DNA of 40,685 bases, from positions 1-40,685 of IMG/VR virus record IMGVR_UViG_3300005289_000011, one strand, 5' to 3'. Shown here piece after piece: positions 37,063 to 40,685 of this stretch (its first letter is position 1; the number at the start of each line of letters is the position of its first letter). The position numbers and the translations under genes were made by a program. Under the pieces are notes generated by a model. It searched no databases, was not told the DNA's origin, and saw nothing but the letters and a program-made list of their open reading frames with translations. Origin of the DNA: a virus.

Positions 37063-37722
37063 CTAACCCCCGGGAGCGCGATAGCCAGCCTTTTGCGCTT
37101 CCTCAACCGTCTTGTAGCACCGGCGAGGGACGACTAGCGCACGATATGGTGATGCCGCGTCATGATAAACACCCTTGGAAGAAACCATGACGGGCAAAGA
37201 CGAATGGCACGATGGCATGGAAATTGACGCATCAACAATGCCGTCAACGCGAAATGATGCCGCTAAAACAAATCCAGCTATAGCCCCGCCTATGAATAGA
37301 GCCACGCTCTTCCATATTCCCCCTCTCGATCCCGCGTTGTAATCGTCAACGTCAGGGGCTATGAATGCCAGGGAAACGGACCATGCTAGCATCCAAGGGA
37401 TGAATATGGTCATTGCGGAATCGGTAAGCCACAATGGCCTGTCATAGATTCTGAGAACTATACCCCATACGCGCTGCATTAAAACCACGAGCGCAATAGA
37501 GAAGATGGCCGCAATTAGAAAATGAGTTCCTGTCTGTCCTTCGCGGACAGATCTCACGGCATCAATCACGTACCTGATTACCGTCGCCAAAGCGGCGCCA
37601 AGGGCCAAGCTCAAGGCTAGGTCAAGCATTTGCCCGTATGGTAGGACCTGGTAGAGAATACCAAAAGCAGCAAGAGCAAAAGCCCCTGACCATGCCACAA
37701 TTGAGGTTTTAATTCTTTTCAC
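37063..37722 (-). CDS. Polytopic membrane protein with C-terminal sunset-like module (219 aa)
   Basis: GTG start 37722 overlaps the preceding gene by 14 bases. About five hydrophobic segments (AWSGAFALAAFGILYQVLPY, LALSLALGAALATVIRYVI, THFLIAAIFSIALVVLM, TIFIPWMLAWSVSLAFIA, WKSVALFIGGAIAGFVLAA). The soluble end has VSSKGVYHDAASPYRALVVP then RCYKTVEEAQKAGYRAPGG. This resembles the small Cys-containing domain at the end of some nucleases, but with metal-ligand Cys mostly lost. Last gene of the late unit. Role unknown; an envelope or superinfection function is possible. Confidence 0.6.
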   Translation of the reverse strand: MKRIKTSIVAWSGAFALAAFGILYQVLPYGQMLDLALSLALGAALATVIRYVIDAVRSVREGQTGTHFLIAAIFSIALVVLMQRVWGIVLRIYDRPLWLTDSAMTIFIPWMLAWSVSLAFIAPDVDDYNAGSRGGIWKSVALFIGGAIAGFVLAASFRVDGIVDASISMPSCHSSLPVMVSSKGVYHDAASPYRALVVPRRCYKTVEEAQKAGYRAPGG

Positions 37723-37888
37723 TATTGCGGCCTTTGTGCATAACTAACATAACGTCACGGGCCACTTGCTCCACTTGGGATTTAGTGCGCTCAATCTTCA
37801 TGAAGGATTGCGCCAACTGGCCTTGCAGTTGCTTTTTTTCCCGCTCAAGCTTTCCCGCTTTTGGATAAATCCATGACAATACACTCAC
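37709..37888 (-). CDS. 59-aa coiled-coil peptide, GTG start
   Basis: A near-perfect ribosome site (AGGAGGTGACAG) before GTG 37888, with GTGA overlap on the previous stop. MSVLSWIYPKAGKLEREKKQ then LQGQLAQSFMKIERTKSQVE and QVARDVMLVMHKGRNSEKN: an amphipathic, highly charged helix. Next to two membrane proteins of the lysis group; possibly a soluble partner of one of them. No family recognised. Confidence 0.6.
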   Translation of the reverse strand: MSVLSWIYPKAGKLEREKKQLQGQLAQSFMKIERTKSQVEQVARDVMLVMHKGRNSEKN

Positions 37889-38103
37889 CTGTCACCTCCT
37901 GATTTGGAGACGACATTCAGGGCGGTTTTCATCGTGGATTCGAATTTCTCCATCAAGGGCAGTACCGCCTTGAGATTATCGACGTTTTGCTGTTGCGCAG
38001 CATCTCCGCGCTTTAACAGGTAGACAATGGCAATAAATTGAAGGGCGCAAATAATTCCAGCTGCGCCCCAAAACTCACCGAGTCTTTGAATCAATGTATC
38101 CAT
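37885..38103 (-). CDS. 72-aa membrane protein, holin-like or lysis accessory
   Basis: MDTLIQRLGEFWGAAGIICA then LQFIAIVYLLKRGDAAQQQN followed by VDNLKAVLPLMEKFESTMKT. One clear membrane helix, then a soluble helical tail. The start overlaps the Rz1 stop (TAATG). Size and place suggest a holin or holin regulator, though one helix is fewer than usual for most holins. Confidence 0.58.
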   Translation of the reverse strand: MDTLIQRLGEFWGAAGIICALQFIAIVYLLKRGDAAQQQNVDNLKAVLPLMEKFESTMKTALNVVSKSGGDR

Positions 38104-38315
38104 TATATGCAGCCATATTGCTCATAGCGTCCACGGTTGCGGGCTATACTTTCGGCTGTAGGGCGATCATTTTCAACAAGATATGTGTTTGTCTGAGGCT
38201 TTGGGTTAATTGGCACCAATACGTCACATGGGTTTGTGAGATTCGGCGTCGTTTGACAGGCAACCACCAAGAAGGACGCAGAGGCTAGAATCATCAGCCG
38301 AATAAACACTTTCAT
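38103..38315 (-). CDS. Rz1: Outer-membrane spanin lipoprotein (Rz1-like, 70 aa)
   Basis: Signal peptide MKVFIRLMILASASF with lipobox LVVAC, then a short Pro/Asn-containing soluble part (QTTPNLTNPCDVLVPINPKP) ending RGRYEQYGCI. Its first third lies inside the i-spanin gene in another frame, the classical Rz/Rz1 overlap. It would be anchored by its lipid in the outer membrane and pair with the inner-membrane spanin to fuse the two membranes at lysis. The start at 38315 is chosen over 38330. Confidence 0.85.
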   Translation of the reverse strand: MKVFIRLMILASASFLVVACQTTPNLTNPCDVLVPINPKPQTNTYLVENDRPTAESIARNRGRYEQYGCI

Positions 38316-38472
38316 CGATCTGTTTCCCATCCTTGACTATCTTGGCCCGATCTTCCTGCAGGCTAACCACAAGATCCGCTTTGCCTACACTTTTACCATA
38401 GAAAAACGCAGGACCAAAGGCCAAGAGCGCACCCAAGGTTGCACCAATGCCGATATTAAGCCAGCTTAGCAT
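38224..38472 (-). CDS. Rz: Inner-membrane spanin (Rz-like, 82 aa)
   Basis: Start at ATG 38472 after GGAGGCGAAGA; a longer upstream reading crosses the holin gene in another frame. MLSWLNIGIGATLGALLAFG then PAFFYGKSVGKADLVVSLQE and on to DESVYSADDSSLCVLLGGCL. One N-terminal membrane helix and a periplasmic helix. Short for an Rz (often about 150), with two Cys near the end. Overlapped by Rz1. Assignment from topology and overlap. Confidence 0.75.
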   Translation of the reverse strand: MLSWLNIGIGATLGALLAFGPAFFYGKSVGKADLVVSLQEDRAKIVKDGKQIDESVYSADDSSLCVLLGGCLSNDAESHKPM

Positions 38473-38683
38473 TCTTCGCCTCCGGGTCAGATGGCAAGAC
38501 GGCGGGGCGAGGGCGCATCCAAATGTTAAGAATGAACAGGAACGCCAGGAAATACCGCTGGTAATCCTGCGGAACAATGGCAAGGATTTCCGGAGAATTG
38601 AAAACTTCCGGGGCCAGCGTCAGTGCCACAAGGAAAGTGTTGACTACCCATGTGCGCCAGCGGGCGAGGAATGCGAATACCAT
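38456..38683 (-). CDS. Holin-like two-helix membrane protein (75 aa)
   Basis: Start chosen at ATG 38683 with GGGTGA ahead; GTG 38695 is possible. MVFAFLARWRTWVVNTFLVA then LTLAPEVFNSPEILAIVPQD and YQRYFLAFLFILNIWMRPRP. Two hydrophobic segments with a basic end between endolysin and spanins, as expected for a holin that releases the endolysin. No sequence family was recognised. Confidence 0.65.
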   Translation of the reverse strand: MVFAFLARWRTWVVNTFLVALTLAPEVFNSPEILAIVPQDYQRYFLAFLFILNIWMRPRPAVLPSDPEAKNAKLA

Positions 38684-38687
38684 GTGA

Positions 38688-39482
38688 TCACCCACACATT
38701 AGGCCGAACCACTGGCACGGCAGGTTTGAGAAAAATGCAGACGCGGCAGTAAGAACCGCTGCGACCCCACCGGCTGCAATGGCGGCATTCGGTACAGGAG
38801 AGGACGGCGGTGCGGGCTTGGGGCCTGGATCGTCAACCACCACTAGTTTGCGTTCCGGTACGCCTCCCGCTGACTTTATGGCTTTCAGGAACGCGTTGTA
38901 ATAACCTGCGATCAATTCCCACTTGTCAGTGACATTGACCGTGCGACGGGCGTTCTTGAGATCATCCTTGGCGAGATAGAACGCAACTCCTTTCCCTTGC
39001 CCATTCCATCGGCCATCCATCAAGCCACGGATAAGGACGCGGGCAGAGATGACCGGATCAAGCATTTTATCGGGGTATGCCACAAGGTCATATGCAGCAT
39101 CCAATGAGGACTTCTCATAATTTTCAATCCACGTAAGCTGGGCGTGGCCCCGGCCATAATACACATGCCCATATTTTCCCGTAGGCTGAGAGTATCGAGC
39201 AACGGCACTTGCAGGACCGCGCTTTTTGGCGAGCGCATTAACGGCCTTCCTTGCGCCCGCATCCGTCTTTGCAAATCCTTCACGAACAGGAACCATCCTA
39301 GCGCCGGTTTCGTGGTAGGCTGTCGCCAAGACGTAGGCCAGAGTTTTTCCGCTACCGTCACCGTGGGTAACGAAAGCGTCAAGAATGCCCTCCATGCCTT
39401 CTACCTGGGAAGCGGAGAGAGACGTGCCAAACACGCCCGAACCACGGGCGCGAAGGGATTCGTAGAATTTGGCGCGGTTCAT
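38688..39482 (-). CDS. Endolysin, GH19 chitinase-like, with C-terminal membrane segment (264 aa)
   Basis: Start at ATG 39482 (MNRAKFYESL) seven bases after GGAG; an upstream start at 39521 would overlap the previous gene. The GH19 pattern is AYVLATAYHETGARMVPVRE (Glu58 catalytic) and GHVYYGRGHAQLTWIENYEK (about 105-124). It cuts peptidoglycan sugar bonds at lysis. A Pro-rich linker (DPGPKPAPPSSPVP) leads to a hydrophobic segment NAAIAAGGVAAVLTAASAFF near the end, unusual for a GH19 endolysin. It may keep the enzyme membrane-linked until holin action. Confidence 0.85.
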   Translation of the reverse strand: MNRAKFYESLRARGSGVFGTSLSASQVEGMEGILDAFVTHGDGSGKTLAYVLATAYHETGARMVPVREGFAKTDAGARKAVNALAKKRGPASAVARYSQPTGKYGHVYYGRGHAQLTWIENYEKSSLDAAYDLVAYPDKMLDPVISARVLIRGLMDGRWNGQGKGVAFYLAKDDLKNARRTVNVTDKWELIAGYYNAFLKAIKSAGGVPERKLVVVDDPGPKPAPPSSPVPNAAIAAGGVAAVLTAASAFFSNLPCQWFGLMCG

Positions 39483-39496
39483 AATTTCTCCGTTCT

Positions 39497-40099
39497 CTAA
39501 GATATCATTGACGCAGGCCATATCTTCACCGACAGATGGCCATATCCCTGGTCAACGCGGATCGTGCCATTGCCAGCAGCACCGAGACGTTGCGAATAAA
39601 CGACAGCGTTTAGATGCTTGCCGGTCAGGTCTTGCGGCGCGATGTAATCCCCGAAGTGATGTATTGGCTCATGCACACGTAGACGCTCAATGTTGAGCGC
39701 AGTAGGGCTGTTGAGCTTGGGCTTCAATAGCGCTGCATCAGTCGGGCTATCCCCGATCATCAAGAACTTTCCCACCATGTACCGAGCATCCGCGTTTGCT
39801 TCGATGTGGGTCATCTGGAATTGACAGAACGCCTCGATCATATCCCCGGCTTTGATGTCGGGCAGAGGCAGGGAGTACAGAACGTAATATTGATAGGGAT
39901 GACCTTGTGTTGCAACGATGGTCTGCACTCGCTCGGCATTAAATGGGGTGCGTAACGGGCGAAACTTGCGCGCCTCTAGCGCCGCAACTCTCTCCTCAAG
40001 TGTTAAAGGGATAGGTGGAGGTGGTGCAAGAGCCGCCTCAAGTGCTTGGGACAGCTCGTCTGCGATAGCCTCGCTTAATGTGAGATTGATCTTCCCCAT
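39497..40099 (-). CDS. Putative fibre/receptor-binding protein (200 aa)
   Basis: N-terminal helix MGKINLTLSEAIADELSQAL then EAALAPPPPIPLTLEERVAA, a Pro hinge and a beta domain (TPFNAERVQTIVATQGHPYQ, then YYVLYSLPLPDIKAGDMIEA, ending YGHLSVKIWPASMIS). The opening helix has the same LSE..A.EL..AL..PPP plan as the neighbour at 40104, so both probably attach to the same partner. Late operon, after the C1q-type fibre and before the endolysin. No family recognised. Confidence 0.65.
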   Translation of the reverse strand: MGKINLTLSEAIADELSQALEAALAPPPPIPLTLEERVAALEARKFRPLRTPFNAERVQTIVATQGHPYQYYVLYSLPLPDIKAGDMIEAFCQFQMTHIEANADARYMVGKFLMIGDSPTDAALLKPKLNSPTALNIERLRVHEPIHHFGDYIAPQDLTGKHLNAVVYSQRLGAAGNGTIRVDQGYGHLSVKIWPASMIS

Positions 40100-40103
40100 G
40101 ACT

Positions 40104-40478
40104 TCACCGCAAGATTTTTGCGGAAAGAAAATTCGGATCGGCCACCGTGGTGTTATTCCAGCATGTCACGCGAAAAACCTTTGTCGACACGGGTTCTTCG
40201 CAGCGAAGCGCGGGTGATCCGGTTCCGACGCGGCCAGTGAGGATTGGCGCGTAATGCAAATTCGGCATGTCAACGACAAGCTCGAAATCGAACACGCCAG
40301 CCGAGACGCGAGTGACGCCCACGAAGCCATCAAGCTTCCGCGTCGTCATGACGCCGCCAGAAACGGAAATTATAGCCTCGTCGTATGCTGCCGCAGTGGG
40401 TTCAGGCGGGGGGGCCTGTAAAGCCGCCGCAAGTTCTGTCGCAGCTTCTTCGGAAAGTTGAATTGTAACTTCTGGCAT
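40104..40478 (-). CDS. Small fibre-module protein sharing N-terminus with next gene (124 aa)
   Basis: MPEVTIQLSEEAATELAAAL then QAPPPEPTAA, a helix and Pro hinge paralogous to that of 39497-40099. The rest is a compact beta domain (YDEAIISVSGGVMTTRKLDG, then FVGVTRVSAGVFDFELVVDM and FRVTCWNNTTVADPNFLSAK). Strong AAGGAGAACCC ahead of ATG 40478. Directly follows the long fibre gene, so it may be a tip, adaptor or assembly helper of it. Confidence 0.62.
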   Translation of the reverse strand: MPEVTIQLSEEAATELAAALQAPPPEPTAAAYDEAIISVSGGVMTTRKLDGFVGVTRVSAGVFDFELVVDMPNLHYAPILTGRVGTGSPALRCEEPVSTKVFRVTCWNNTTVADPNFLSAKILR

Positions 40479-40489
40479 GGGTTCTCCTT

Positions 40490-40685
40490 CTAGAGCAAGA
40501 ATGCTTCGAAAACGCTGCTTTCAACGCCGCCGGAAACAGTGCCGCCCGCCGCCGCATGTTGATAAAAAATTTCAATATAATCGGTTGAGCCGTTCATAGG
40601 CACTTGTTTGTTGATTGATGGAAATACGCTCGTCGCGCCGGATGCTCGTTGCGCAGCTTGGAAAAATAGCGAACCGTTTTTATAA
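40490..40685 (-). CDS. Tail fibre with C1q-like domain (3' part from circular join)
   Basis: Holds the last 48 whole codons of the 392-residue fibre that begins at 1033 (the first 50 bases here repeat 1-50). Read across the join it gives GSTDYIEIFYQHAAAGGTVS and ends SVFEAFLL, the last two strands of the jelly-roll domain. TAG at 40490-40492; the next gene starts 11 bases on. Confidence 0.87.
   Translation of the reverse strand, partial: YKNGSLFFQAAQRASGATSVFPSINKQVPMNGSTDYIEIFYQHAAAGGTVSGGVESSVFEAFLL
40636..40685. repeat. 50-bp terminal direct repeat, right copy
   Basis: Identical to bases 1-50; marks closure of the circle, giving 40,635 unique bases. Confidence 0.95.

Noticed and set aside
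1-40685. 50-bp end repeat as a packaged terminal redundancy
   Set aside because: A gene reads in frame through the join and late transcription continues across it. The length is that of an assembler overlap. True packaging ends are not determined.
1-40685. Integrase, attachment site, CRISPR array, tRNA or insertion sequence
   Set aside because: Looked for by motif and repeat pattern on both strands; none found. The Cro-like gene alone does not show a temperate life.

Overview
The window is a complete, circularly closed phage genome of 40,635 unique bases. The last 50 bases (40636-40685) repeat bases 1-50 exactly, and a tail-fibre gene reads in frame across that join, so the ends are an arbitrary assembly cut. 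The gene set is that of a tailed podovirus-like phage: a large portal with a helical C-terminus, a separate scaffold, a P22-type DNA-stabilisation protein, ejection proteins with a built-in lysozyme, and no sheath, tube or tape measure. No integrase, excisionase or partition gene is visible, so a lytic life is most likely, although a small repressor-like gene is present. The host is probably an alphaproteobacterium, perhaps in the Rhizobiales: the phage encodes a GcrA-family protein (a cell-cycle regulator known from that class) and a DUF3309 peptide. Size and order recall Brucella/Ochrobactrum podoviruses, but this was not checked by search.

Layout. (1) 23.75-24.11 kb is a mirror-symmetric control region with two divergent promoters and two 21-bp operator-like elements in perfect inverted orientation; its AT-rich centre is a candidate origin. 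(2) Leftward from it, 23.66-18.62 kb: small genes, GcrA-like regulator, DUF3309, small terminase, accessory genes, large terminase and a small self-contained cassette. (3) 18.2 kb down to 1 and on across the join to 37.06 kb is one leftward late unit: portal, small head proteins, scaffold, capsid, decoration, head-tail adaptor, stabilisation protein, acetyltransferase-like protein, S74-type protein, two ejection proteins, tail fibres, endolysin, holin candidates, overlapping Rz/Rz1 spanins and membrane proteins. (4) Rightward from 24.24 to 34.70 kb is replication and recombination: primase-polymerase, RecA-like ATPase, SSB-like protein, 3'-5' exonuclease, GIY-YIG homing endonuclease, SF2 helicase, VRR-NUC nuclease and DNA methyltransferase. 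A leftward five-gene operon headed by a Cro-like regulator (27.94-26.92 kb) is set inside it. (5) 34.89-37.06 kb is a rightward run of seven small unknown genes.

The most unusual point is a family of five near-identical promoters (TTGAC, 17-base spacer with eight invariant positions, GATAA) scattered over the genome. Each drives a cassette of small genes of unknown function: two lie antisense inside the late operon, two are in the terminase region, and one drives the seven-gene run. They look like one regulon of accessory (moron) genes, distinct from the mirrored early promoter pair.

Coordinates and starts were worked out by reading the sequence. Family assignments come from recognised motifs and gene order, with no database search.
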